From: Heterodera schachtii
Taxonomy: Eukaryota > Nematoda > Chromadorea > Rhabditida > Heteroderidae
DNA: 64,000 nt
Direction of reading: 5' to 3'
NCBI GenBank assembly: GCA_023374025.1
Contig: SIJG01000032.1
Location: 1,008,441-1,072,440 of the forward strand
Shown here: in pieces, positions 11,225 through 21,483 of the stretch
How positions within the stretch are numbered: the first letter of the stretch is position 1
Layout: each line of letters begins with the position of its first letter
The notes under the pieces: model-generated
What the model saw: only the letters and a program-made list of their open reading frames with translations
Told to the model about the DNA's origin: nothing
Databases searched by the model: none
Program-made: the position numbers and the translations under genes

Positions 11225-12006
11225 TTATTGTTCGAAGCCGTACATCAAATTGCCCTGGCGCTTCAGTGCGTGTACCACGTCCCGGCTCTTCATGGTCTTG
11301 CGCCGCTCGTGCTGACAGTAGATGGCCTGAAAGCATTGGGTGATGAGATTATCGGGATTAAGTTTTTCGATTTTTGAAAACCCACCGCGTCTCGAATGAT
11401 GATTTCCAAGAACGATCGCAACGCGGCACGGACCTCGTCGTAGACTTTTGCGTTGATTCGGGCGACACCGGCGCGTCGGGCCAGACGAAGAATGGACGCT
11501 TTGGTGATTTTCTTGGCACTGTCGCGCAGAAGCTGAAAATTGAATAAAAATTAATGTCAAATTTCGGTAATTTTAGTTTTGTGGTCCCATAAAAAAGGAA
11601 AAAAGGGAATCTTGAGACGGTTTTGTGGTGCTCTCGGAGGATTTTCGGGGATGCTGATCACAAATATGACATCCATTTCGAACCCCTAACCCGGACTCAA
11701 ACAAACTCGAAAATTCAATGTCCGGCAAAATTCATGTTATGCAACAAAAACAGTTCAAATGTGATCGAAAGATTATGTCTTGCGTTCAGAAACATGTTCT
11801 CCGTTTTATCTCGTGCATTTTGTTGCATAATTTGAATTTTGTCGAAAATTGTATTTTCGAGTTTTGGTTCGAATCCGCGTCAGGGGTTCGAAATGGATGT
11901 CGAAATGGGTGTCAGAATCGTGTTCTCCATCCAACTGTCTTACCACTCGTGTGCGTCTCCCGCCTCGGCCTCGGCCTCGTTGCTGTCGATTTGCAGTGTC
12001 CGTCAT
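11225..12006 (-). CDS. Divergent histone H4 variant with lysine-free arginine tail
   Basis: Three exons (12006-11944, 11532-11386, 11326-11225) are joined in phase 0 by GT-AG introns and give 103 codons, exactly the length of H4 with its Met. The whole protein aligns to canonical H4 without a gap. Core landmarks are LARRAGVARI, Y-E-R in helix 2, FLEIIIRDA, RRKT, and DVVHALKRQGN..YGF, with about half of the core identical. The tail is RQQRGRGRGGRRTRV: the positions of K5, K8, K12, K16 and K20 are all non-lysine. Introns, and no histone stem-loop after the stop, mark a polyadenylated replacement-type gene, not a replication-dependent one. H4 pairs with H3 in the nucleosome. The helices look intact, so assembly into nucleosomes is plausible but unproven. 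It lies between four-TM copies 1 and 2 on the opposite strand. About 240 bases of AT-rich 3' flank (10985-11224) precede it on the map. Confidence 0.85.
11625..11940. repeat. Inverted repeat inside intron 1 of the H4 variant
   Basis: Left arm near 11635-11720 (gctgatcacaaatatgacat, ccatttcgaacccctaaccc, actcgaaaattc). The right arm at 11860-11935 is its reverse complement (cgagttttggttcgaatccg, ggggttcgaaatggatgtc). The arms belong to the same family as the 13203-13668 element. No target duplication is clear. Confidence 0.6.
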
Positions 12007-12387
12007 GTTCGTTCACGAAGTGTCGTCGTCACAGATGAGCAAAGGGGAGGCGAACAACAAACAGTCACAGAAGACAGAATTTGTAAGTGAAGAAAATAAT
12101 GATGGATTACTGCAAATTTTTGCCTATTTATACACTTTCAGACAGAGTTTCAAAAAAGAGAGATGAACCAATAAACGGAGAGTGCCAGAGAAAAATACAC
12201 CTCTCATTTTGGCGTACTATTTCTTTGTCTCTCTGTTAATAGACAAAAACTGAATTATTTCTGCACATTTTGACTTTAAAAAAATCTTTGAAATTCGTCG
12301 GTTGGACTTGAATTTTGCGTTTTGACCCAAGAATTGGGCTAATAAAAACGAATTGGCCAAAAACGAATCGTCCTACCTTCGTCCGCT

Positions 12388-12395
12388 TATATAAA
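12388..12395 (+). promoter_or_regulatory. TATA box of four-TM paralogue 2
   Basis: TATATAAA, followed after about 19 bases by the conserved leader ATGCTCTCATTG, as in the other copies. The flanking gtccgc...cgattcaaa(g/c)aaa is also shared. Confidence 0.7.
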
Positions 12396-12541
12396 GGGAA
12401 CGATTCAAAGAAAATGCTCTCATTGTTGCGTCCGTCAGTATTTTTTTTATTATTGTTTCCTATTTGCCAATTGTGATTGTGTCAAAGGATCGTTCTGCTG
12501 CTCCTTCATCGATCACAGCAATGGTCAAACGCGGCTGCATT

Positions 12542-14164
12542 ATGGAGAAGAAAATCGTCTACTTCAAGCTGATTGCAAATTGTGCTCACTTTGGAATTCG
12601 TTTGGCAACTCATTTCACTTCACCAATTCTGTGGCACTTTTGCCGAGCCAAAAGTCAAATCATTTAAATTTCACACAAATGATTAAATAAGGTGATTTTC
12701 AGGCCTTCCTCCATGACAACATCTTACTTGGCCATTGCAAACGCTTTACGCTCATTGGAAAGGATTCAAAAAGCGGAGAATTCAGCGCTTTGTTCGACCA
12801 GGACAAATGGCAGAACCAACTGTTGATGAGCAGCACCAATGGCCGACCAATCGAAGAACAGCAACACCAATTCATGGACGAATTGGCCACGAAATTGCCA
12901 TTCCGCTGAACGCCATTGTATTCCGATCATGGTCAATCAGCAAAACCAATAACGATGAATTAAAATTTGGTTTTTTCAGATTTCGCCTTTTGAATGGTTT
13001 TTTGACGCGATTCGCCTGTACAAAAATTTCATCAACAATGGCACTTTGTCTTATTTTTCTGGCCAACTGTTCCTTGCATTGTGCTCGCTTGCCGTTGTCT
13101 TCATGGATTTGCTACTTTTCTCTGTGGTAGAATATGAACTGAGCGAGCGCGATGTATGGCTAAAACAATTTAACGAAAAAAAAATCGTGACTAAAATTGC
13201 TTGGTAATAGTTCAGTTTGTCCCCCCCCCCTTTTTTTGAAAATTTTTTTTATGTTTTCAAAAGTCATGAAAACAGGTTTCCAAGGGTTTTCGGGGTCGCT
13301 GATCACGAATCCGGCACCCCTTTCGACCAATTCCGGATCCCGGACCCGAATTCGAACAAAAGTTCGAAAACTCAAATTTTCGAATTTCGCATTTTTGGTC
13401 TAAAAATGACTTAAAAGATCGTTTGTTGCAATATTTATGTTTGGGAATGTTTCCGTGTATTTAAACTAAACTTGAACCAAAAACGTGAAAATCAAAAATT
13501 TGAATTTTCGAACTTTTGTTCGAATTCGGGTCCGGGATTCGGAATTGGTCGAAAGGGGTGCCGGATTCGTGATCAGCGACCCCGAAAACCCTTGGAAACC
13601 TGTTTTCATGACTTTTGAAAACATAAAAAAATTTTCAAAAAAAGGGGGGGACAAACTGAACTATTACCAATTGCTTTTCAATCGAAAACCGATGAATTTT
13701 TGATCAAATTGAGAGGAGTTTTTTTTGTTGCTTTTATCGAATTGAGGAGGGTAATACTGTTCAGAATTTTGGTCCCACCTAACGAATTGAGTTTTTATGT
13801 TCGCGAATTGTCAAAATATGTGTTTACCATTGTGTCGCTAATTTGTATTGTTTTTAAGTTCTGGTCATATTTGCATGCCTGTCATTCTGTCTTCTGCTGG
13901 TGTGGCTCTGCTAAGTTCTCATCCAAATTGCTGCTCCATTGGACGAACTCCTGGACTTGCTTCAACTTTCGCGCGGATCACACAAATGTGTTGTTGGTCA
14001 CTTTGGTGAGTTTGTGCCGCTTTTGGCATTTGATTTTGCGCATTTTCCAAATTTAAACTGTTTTTAAGGTGCTCAGCATCATCATGGTGTGTTCGTTCGT
14101 CTCCGAGATTTTCTTCATATATTTGCTGCGCCAGCAGAAGAAGAACGGAAGTGCCATCGAGTGA
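12542..14164 (+). pseudogene. Four-TM family paralogue 2 (two frameshifts, transposon in intron)
   Basis: Exons 12542-12653, 12703-12931, 12980-13153, 13859-14005 and 14069-14164 match the other copies. Exon 1 has one extra base (CTGATTGCAA where copy 1 has CTGATGCAA) and exon 2 has one extra base (CCATTCCGCTGAACGCC where copy 4 has CCACCCGCTGGACGCC). Both frames fail, so the copy is disrupted. Exon 3 is fully open and shows the ancestral form (NNGTLSYFSGQLFLALCSLA, a membrane helix). Exons 4 and 5 are open too and end RQQKKNGSAIE. Intron 3 carries the 466-bp hAT-like element at 13203. Confidence 0.75.
13203..13668. mobile_element. 466-bp hAT-like foldback element with perfect 8-bp duplication
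   Basis: The termini are ggtaatagttcagtttgtcc on the left and its reverse complement on the right, continuing into arms of about 200 bp that contain gctgatcacgaatccggcac. The flanks are AATTGCTT at 13195-13202 and AATTGCTT at 13669-13676; an 8-bp duplication is typical of hAT transposases. Paralogue 1 has the uninterrupted site (ctaaaattgcttttcaaacg near 10113-10132), so the insertion is directly demonstrated. Short open frames in the arms are mirror images and not genes. Confidence 0.9.
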
Positions 14165-14482
14165 ACTTAAGCAGAGACGAATCGGGAACGATGCGCTGGT
14201 GCCAACAAAACATCATAACCAATGCGATGAAACGAAGATGTGTGATATATGGATAAATCAGAGGACCTATTTCGTCATAAATTGTTTTATTCCATTTATA
14301 TTACTTAGGTGTATAATGCATATGTTTGTATAAACTCACTCAAAAATTTGTTGACCAATTTGTTTTGGGGGAAATGATGGGGTAATCCTTTGGAATTGGT
14401 AACCGACTGGGAAAAAAAGATTAAATGCATTTTTTCGATGGTAAAAAAGCGGTGATCGGTGATCACGATAATGCTGGTGCCC

Positions 14483-14490
14483 TATATAAA
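14483..14490 (+). promoter_or_regulatory. TATA box of four-TM paralogue 3
   Basis: TATATAAA, 19 bases before the leader ATG at 14509. Same arrangement as in the other three copies. Confidence 0.75.
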
Positions 14491-14633
14491 GCGAACGATT
14501 CAAACAAAATGCTCTCATTTTTTTCGTCCGTCAGTATTTTCATAATTGTTTTCTATTTGCCCATTGCGTCAAAGCATCGTTCTGTTTCTTCATTTTTCAC
14601 AGCAAACAAAAGTTATAACGTGGCAACATCATT

Positions 14634-15802
14634 ATGGAGAAGAAGATCGTCTACTTCAAGTTGATGCAAATTGTGCTCACTTTGGCATTTATTTGGCAAC
14701 TCATTTCACTGCGCCAATTCTGCGGCACTTTTTCCGACCCAAAAGTCAATTCGTTTAAATTTCACTAATGATCCATAATGATGTGATTTTCAGGCCTTCA
14801 TCCATGACATCTCTGTTGGCCATTGCAAACGCTTTACGCTCATCGGAAAAGACTCAAAAAGCGGTGAATTTGGCGCTGTGTTTGACCAGGAAAAATGGCA
14901 CAACCAAATGTTTATGATCAGCACCAATGAACGACCAACCGGAGAACAGAAACTCCAATTCTTTGACGAATTGGCCACGAAATTGCCATCCGCTGGACGC
15001 CATTGCATTCCGATAACGGTCAATCAGCAAAACCCATAATAGCGATGAATAAAATTGATTTGTTTTTTCACAGATTTCGCCTTTTGATTACTTTTTTGAA
15101 TGGGTTAGCAAAGACCCAAATCAGCTCAACAATGGCACTTTGTTTTATTTTTCCCTCTTATTTTGGTACGCATTGATGTCGCTTGTCCTTCTTGGCCTAG
15201 GCACCATTTTAATGCGACGCTCTGTGGATGTGGATGAATATAAAGTGAGCGAGCAAAGAAAACTTGGCCACAACAAATTCAACCCGACAAAATCACGTCC
15301 AAAATTGCAATAATCGAAATCCGATTGACTTTTTTTGATCAAATGTCCCTTTTCAGTCGAAATCCGATGGATTTTTTTTTTGATCAAATGTCCTTTTTCA
15401 GTCGAAATCCAATGGATTTTTTTTGATCAAATGTCCCTTTTCAGTCGAAATCCGGTGGATTTTTTTTTGATTAAAATGATATTAAGAAATTTGTATTGTT
15501 TTTTAAGTTCACCTTCTATCTCGGTGCATTCTGTTCTGTCTTCTGCTGGTATATATGTGCTGAGCATTCATCCACATTGGAGCTCAAATGGACGGACTTT
15601 TGGACTTGCTTCAACTTCCAAGCGGATCAAACAGATGTGCCGTTCCTCACTTTGGTGAGTTTGTGCCGCTTTTGCCATTTGATTTTGCGCATTTTTCAAC
15701 TTTTAGGTGCTTAGCATTGTCTTGGCGTGTTTGTCCATCTTCGAGATTTTCTTCAAAAATTCGCTGTACAAAAAACGTCCCCGTGTGCTTCAACGATGTT
15801 AG
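14634..15802 (+). CDS. Four-TM family paralogue 3, intact
   Basis: Exons 14634-14744, 14794-15018, 15074-15244, 15508-15654 and 15707-15802 are all in phase 0 and give 249 residues. Layout: TM1 or signal anchor (residues 1-27, from MEKKIVYFKLMQIVLTLAFI), then about 95 residues outside with HCKRFTLIGKDSKSGEFG and a conserved cysteine. TM2 is LFYFSLLFWYALMSLVLLGL, then a basic loop. TM3 lies around AFCSVFCWYICAEHSS, followed by the WTDFWTCFNF block, and TM4 is VLSIVLACLSIFEIFF with a basic tail. I do not recognise the family. The hydrophobic pattern suggests a membrane protein with one extracellular domain. Introns 1 and 2 both use a gtcaat donor. The conserved TATA box and leader imply shared regulation with copies 1, 2 and 4. 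Confidence 0.75.
15336..15476 (+). repeat. Intron tandem repeat carrying reiterated 3' splice-like sites
   Basis: About three copies of a 45-base unit (ttgatcaaatgtcccttttc, agtcgaaatccgatgg, T run) in intron 3 of paralogue 3. Each unit contains cccttttcag, a good nematode 3' splice-site match. The used acceptor is farther down at 15507. Confidence 0.75.
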
Positions 15803-16234
15803 GATGGATGATATATGAGATAATTGGATTAAATATTTTTTTTTAAAATTGTTGTATTCCATGGTTTATTTGTACCCGCATTTATAAAAAGGGATTAGGT
15901 GATCCGTTGATCGTGCCGTTCTTTTTAGTGGTGTAAAACTCACAAATGGCTTAAGAATCAGCTATTAAACTAATTCCGATTTTTGGACATTTATATTATT
16001 TGGTCACTTAATGGCCCTATGAAACGGTGTTTTCTGAGGTTCAATAACCGCTTGGCTGCAAATAAAATTTTGGGGCCAACAATCAGAAAATTTTGCAAAA
16101 GGCCCAGTGATCAGGCGGAGTGAGTGATCATTTTGAGAATGGCCAATTATTTGAGTTTTTTTTTAGCTGAATGTACCTTATGCTTTGCAAAAAAATTTGT
16201 CCATAAAAAACGATGATCGTCCATCCTCCTCCTC

Positions 16235-16242
16235 TATATAAA
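16235..16242 (+). promoter_or_regulatory. TATA box of four-TM paralogue 4
   Basis: TATATAAA, 19 bases before the leader ATG at 16261; same context as the other copies. Confidence 0.75.
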
Positions 16243-16390
16243 GGGGATGATTCGAAGAAAATGCTCTCATTGTTTGCGTCCGTCAATATTTTCATCATTG
16301 TTTTCTATTTGCTAATTGCATCAAAGCATCGTTCTCCTCCTCCTTCAGCTATCACAACAAACATAAGAAGTCGTCACACGTGGTGGCATC

Positions 16391-17645
16391 ATGGAGAAAA
16401 TCGTCTACTTAAAGCTGTTGCAATTTGTGCTCACTTTGGCCTTTATTTGGCGACTCCGTTCACTTCACCAATTCTGCGGCACTTTTGTCGACCCAAAAGT
16501 GCTGCTCTTTTTATGGCCAATTCATTACAAATGATCCATGATCTGATTTTCAGGCTTTCATCCATGACATCGTAGTTGGCCATTGCAAAAGCTTTACGCT
16601 CATCGGAAAGGACTCAAAAAGCGGCGAATTTGGCGCTGTGTTCGACCAGGACAAATGGCAGAACCAACTGTCGATGATCAGCACCAATGGACGACCAACC
16701 GAAGAACAGCAACACCAATTCATGGACGAATTGGCCACGAAATTGCCACCCGCTGGACGCCATTGCATTCCGATAACGGTCAACCAGCAAAAATCAAAAA
16801 CGATGAATAAAATTTTCATTTGTTTTTTCAGATTTCGCTTTTTGACTGGCTTGGCCTGGACAAAAATCTCCTCAACAATCACATTTTTCTTGAGTTTTCC
16901 CTCCTAATTTGGTACGCATTGTTGACGCTTGCCGTTCAAGGCCTAGGCATCAGGCAAATGTTACGCTCTGTGGAAGAATATAAAGTGAGCGAGGCGCAAA
17001 CGCGTGGCCACACAGCAAAATTCAACCCATACAAAACCGCGTCACTTTTCAGTCAAAATCCGATGGATTTATTTAGAGTGCCACGGAACCGGGAATTTTG
17101 GGCAAACCCGGGACCGGGACCTTTTCGGTTTGAAAAACCTGGAATTTTTGGCTGGGAAAACCGGGAAAAAACTGGGACTAGTCCCGGTCAAAACCGGCAC
17201 CTTGGTACTCAGTTGTCCGCTTCCAGGTCCCGGTCCCGTGGCACTCTAGATTTATTTGTTGATCAAATTGAGATTTGAGTTTTGTCAGGTTGAATTTTCT
17301 GTGTTCGCGAATCGTACAAAAATATGTTTTGGTTTACTAATGTGTCGCTTATTTTGTACATATTATTTTTTAAGTTCTGTTCATATGCCCATGCCTTCTT
17401 TTCTGTCTTCTATTGGTGTTTTTGTGCTGAGCATTCATCCAAATTGGTGCTCAATTGGACGAATTCCTGGACTTGCTTCAACTTCCGCGCGGATCACACA
17501 GATGTGCCGTTTGACACTTTGGTGAGTTTGTGCCACTTTTGCCATTAGATTTTGCGCATTTTCCAACTTTTAGGTGCTAAGCATTGTCATTGCATGTTCG
17601 TCCGTGTTCGAGATTTTTTTCAAAAATTCGCTGTTCAAAAAATAA
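16391..17645 (+). CDS. Four-TM family paralogue 4, intact
   Basis: Exons 16391-16498, 16554-16778, 16832-16984, 17375-17521 and 17574-17645 are in phase 0 and give 234 residues. It starts MEKIVYLKLLQFVLTLAFIW. The extracellular part has SKSGEFGAVFDQDKWQNQ and TEEQQHQFMDELATKLPP. TM2 is FLEFSLLIWYALLTLAVQ, TM3 runs through FFSVFYWCFCAEHSS and TM4 is VLSIVIACSSVFEIFF, ending NSLFKK. Family unknown. The cysteines before TM2 and the TCFNFRADHTDVPF block are shared with copies 1-3. Exon 1 has lost one codon and its donor is gtgctg. Intron 3 contains a Mutator-like element. Confidence 0.75.
17075..17248. mobile_element. 174-bp Mutator-like MITE with perfect 9-bp duplication
   Basis: Termini agagtgccacgg / ccgtggcactct are inverted and continue into gggaccgggacc / ggtcccggtccc. 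The flanks are GATTTATTT at 17066-17074 and GATTTATTT at 17249-17257. GC-rich, non-coding, and placed inside intron 3 of paralogue 4. Paralogue 3 has the related empty site (tccgatggattttttttt, tgatc). Confidence 0.85.
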
Positions 17646-18180
17646 CCCGTGAATGCTCCATCATAGATGATATATGAGATAAATCGGATTACACATATTT
17701 CTTGGCAAATTGTTATATTTCATTGCATATCTGTTGTACCCGTATGCATAAAATCGGATTGGATGCCCTGTGGATCGTGCCGTTCTTGTTCTCATCATTA
17801 CCTATGCTATATCCTTTTATTTGACCTCTGATCCAACCCGTGGATGGTTTTTGAAATTTAATTATTGATCCCTTATTAGTGGAGTCCACAAAAAATTCTC
17901 TTTTTTAAAAATTTTTTATTTTAAACTAAAAATTTTTTAAAATTATTATTTTTTTAATTGAGGCGAGGGTCTGGGGTTCAAACCCGCTTGGCTGTGTGCT
18001 TTATTTACCGCAATTTAAATGAAAAACACGACAAAAATTTATTAAAAAAGAAATTTCGATGCTCAAATTATTTACATTCTTATGTAGAATTTTGTCTTTT
18101 TTTGTTTGTTTATTATTATTCTAAATTAATTAATTATGTTTTGTGCCGCTTCGTTTGAGAGTTTTTCTCAATTGGTTCTG
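17646..18180. other. AT-rich 3' flank of the four-TM array
   Basis: Holds the probable polyadenylation region of paralogue 4 and a tRNA B-box-like string (tctggggttcaaacccg near 17969). No open frame with coding character is seen. Confidence 0.5.
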
Positions 18181-18191
18181 TCCTCCTCAGT

Positions 18192-18333
18192 GCCCCCCAA
18201 TTGGTGGCCAAGTGTCACCAATTGACCCAGGCCCAGCTGCTGCTGATGCTTGTCCCGTCACTCTTCTGCTGCTGTTGTCCCCTCTGTCCACTATCATTTA
18301 GCAGGGAGGACAGTCCCAGGGGGGAGAAACCCG
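18192..18333 (+). CDS. Putative orphan exon, product unknown
   Basis: A GC-rich island follows a strong acceptor (ttctgtcctcctcag) and ends at a GT donor (cccgggGTAACT). The frame reads APQLVAKCHQLTQAQLLLML, then VPSLFCCCCPLCPLSFSRED. The helical first half and Cys-rich second half look protein-like, but no partner exon is identified. Everything between it and 19440 is AT-rich or low-complexity. Confidence 0.25.
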
Positions 18334-18504
18334 GGGTAACTCAAAATTTTAAGGGAAAATAATGTTTTTTTGCTGAAAATTTTGGATTTTTTCCATATTT
18401 TACCCCCTCTAAAATACCTCCCTCACCCACCTTTTCCAAAAATTTACATAATTAGCACAACTTTTTGGTGAAATTCTGTTTAAAAATAGTAAAAATTAAA
18501 AAAA

Positions 18505-18580
18505 AGACCGTCGCTCGGAATCGGGGTACCCACTCCAAGCATAAACTCTGGTACTGAACTATCCCACCACCCTCCCCCCT
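18505..18580 (-). repeat. tRNA-like A/B-box element
   Basis: The minus strand reads GGTGGGATAGTTCAGTACC (A-box-like) followed by GGGTACCCCGATTCCGAGC (B-box-like). It cannot be folded as a complete tRNA. Probably another SINE head. Confidence 0.4.
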
Positions 18581-19444
18581 GCCGTAGAAATTTTAACTAA
18601 AGTTTGAATTTTTCTTGTCGTGCGTCTGTCGCCACAGCCAGGCCTCAATCTTTTCTAAAAAATTTTTAAAAATTCATTGATTAAATTTGAATTACCCTTC
18701 CTCCTATACTATGGCCAAATTGTTACAATTTCACAAAATATTTGCGCTTTTACTCAATTCTTCTCGCGACAAAAGTGCTTAAGTTAAGCCACCACTTTAA
18801 AATGGGAGCAGCAGTCAAATCGGTAACTAACCATTGGCTTTTCCTTTAAGCCCTCATTGTTTGCCTTTCATCAGTGCTCTGACCATGATTTTGAATGGTA
18901 CCATTTGTATGACGACAACATATTGGTATTGTTGTCCATTTCTATTTTGAAAGCAAAATGTAGAAAAATCCCAAATTTTTTCGTCGGTAGAATTATTATT
19001 ATTTTTTTAGATTTATTTAAAAAAATTTTAAATCGTGAAAATTTGTTATTCAAATGGTTATATCAATATATATACCCTAGTTATTGTATGAAATTTGGTT
19101 TCCAGATTTTTTTTTTGGAATTCTCGGTCTCGAGTTTCAGTGTCATTCTCGGTTTCACATCTCGAAATCTTCGGTCTCGAGTTTTTTTTTTTGTTGAGGG
19201 GGGGGGGGGCGGGTGGGTTCATTTCTTGGTCACCACCTTACTCAAAATCTCGTAAAATATCTCGAGCAGCAAGGCGCCGCACACGCAGAGGGTGAGGAGG
19301 GGTCATTCATTCTCTGTCCATCACTTAATATTTCTCTTACACAAATTGTACACTTTTGTCTCCCGTTAATTCCTTTCATTCATTCATTCATTTGTCCACC
19401 ACTAATCTCTCCGCCACCGGTGCCGCCGCCGGCGGTTGTGTGGA

Positions 19445-19680
19445 GATGGAGATGACCACCCCCACCCCGCCCCTCGTCCAGCAGCGGTTGGAGGTCAGTC
19501 ACATCATCTCCTTTCATCAACACCGGCGGATTGTGGGGGTACGACGAGTTTCTTGTCCCCACCCACCACCCCTGCCCCACCCCCGCCGGCCTGTCTCAAA
19601 TTAATCCACCCAATTTAGCGCGGATCCCCCGTTTCGGCACCTTGTGCCAAAATAAAGCCGACCAAGATCCGCTTCTTCAG
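19445..19680 (+). CDS. Two putative short exons, possibly 5' exons of a downstream gene
   Basis: ATG at 19445 opens MEMTTPTPPLVQQRLE, ending at GTCAGT (19493). After an acceptor (cccaatttag, 19618) a GC-rich stretch reads RGSPVSAPCAKIKPTKIRFF in phase 0. It then runs into AT-rich DNA with a TGA. These could be 5' exons of the gene starting at 23230 or a separate small gene; I cannot decide. Confidence 0.25.
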
Positions 19681-19789
19681 TTTTAATTTTTGAAAATTAA
19701 TGAATTTTTTTGGCATTGGTATGCAAATCGGGCACATACATATCATACACTAGGATCGGATAGAAAAAACTCATAGATAAGTTCCACTG

Positions 19790-21483
19790 CGCCAAGGTGG
19801 GCCGCGCCTAGTTGACCCCCGCTTACTTTCGTTTCCTTTCTTCCGCGCCATTATTCGTCCTTCCCCCGCCCTCCCCCGCCAATGCCGCGCCGCCCCATCA
19901 AATCCAATCCGCCCCACCTCCACCACCAGCAGCAGCACCATCTTCGCCGATCCAATCAATCAAAAATCAGAGAGTCATTTGGCGACGATTTGGTGGGGGT
20001 GGACGACGTCTAATGATGCGGTTTGGGGGGGGGGGGAGGGAGGCGCTTTAATTATTGTTTGGTGGGCGATACCGAACGAACTTTGTCACTCGCCCCCCAT
20101 CGGGCGGATGCCATTCATATCACATATAAAAATGATAATCTTCAACGAGCAAATCATCATAATCTTTATTTAATTTTCTTTTATAATATTGCAATTTTTA
20201 TAGTAAATTTATTAATTTTTATTTTTATATTTTAATTGGTTTAAATTATTCAAAATAATTCTAGGATTATTGTGTATACTCCTCGGACCCCCAATTTTTT
20301 GGCCATTTTTTGAGAAATTCCCCGAAAAAAAAAATTGCCGGAATGAAGAATGTGGAATTTTAATGCCGAAAAATGCCGAAAAGCGGAAGTCCGGCTCAGA
20401 AAAATGCCGAAAAAGCCGAATTCCGGCGTCGAAAAAAAAGTCGGAATTCAAAAGAGCAATACGTCCCCATCCCTAAACCATGCCCACAAAATTGTCATCA
20501 TTAGTGTTAAATTTGTCTCCACATTTTGCTATTAATCACTTCGCAAAAAAGAAACCCTTCCCAAGGACACAATGAATGAACGCTCTATCGTAAAAACTAT
20601 ACAAAAAAAAAACACCTATAAAATTGTAAGTTTTTTCGGGTGTGGGAATTGGAACGCGCATATGATGATGATGATGATGGCTGGTGAAGAAAATTCTTCT
20701 TTGCCTCCGAGGAATGTTTAAAAGTGAATTTTTTTGGATGGTTGGTTTTAATTAATAGTTTTATTTTTCAAATTTTATTTTTTAATTTTTAAAATGAACA
20801 AATAAAATTTGGGTTTTAATTTTCAAATTTCACTTTATTTAACATTAATAATAATAAATTTGTTATTCAATAAGACCATATATTTTTTTTGTATGTAATT
20901 TTCATTAAATAATTTTGAATTTTTCGTTGAATAAATTATTTACAAAGTTTTTTCAAGAAAATTTTCCAAAAAGTAAAAAATTTGTTTAATTTTTTCTTCG
21001 AATTTACTTTTAAATTTTTAAATTAAATTATCATCATTTAATAATTTATTTTTTATTTTTAATTAATTTTCTTTTTTCTACCTTTATTAAGCAAATAAAA
21101 ATAACCCATCTTTTCACACTTTTCTGCACATATACAAATCGTAAAAGTTGAAGCAACATTATTATGTGTCATGTCATTATTATTATTTAATTGCAGCGCC
21201 GAAAGCATTGCGCGTAATCGTCGCGCGCGCGCGATTTGTCACACCACAAAATCCCATTTTCCAATTTTCTATTCAAATATAATTTGATCGAAGAAAATCC
21301 CAAAATTTTCCATTGGTATATATGGATGGACCTATGGGATGAGTAAGTTATTTCTGAACAAAAAATCATCGAAATATATAAACATAAAATATGCGAAAAA
21401 ATCGAAAAAATATCTGAAAATTTATTCCCGAGAGAAAGAGAGTCGAGAGCGAGGGGATCAGCGCTCATTTTCCCTCTGACAAA
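19790..21483. repeat. Direct duplication, unit 1 (about 1.7 kb)
   Basis: This unit and the next are head to tail. The first 800 bases (from gcgccaaggtgggccgcgcc through ccgaattccggcgtcg and on to ataaaattgtaag) are almost identical. The last 800 bases are AT-rich and clearly diverged, but keep the same landmarks in order: gttgaagcaacattatta, gcgccgaaagcattgcgcgt, and cccgagagaaagagagtcga at the end. No coding sequence is supported; proline/alanine-rich frames come from GC-rich low complexity. Confidence 0.85.

Noticed and set aside
13197..13703. Open frames of 60-70 codons in mirror-image positions.
   Set aside because: They are the two arms of the hAT-like foldback, reading the same sequence in opposite directions.
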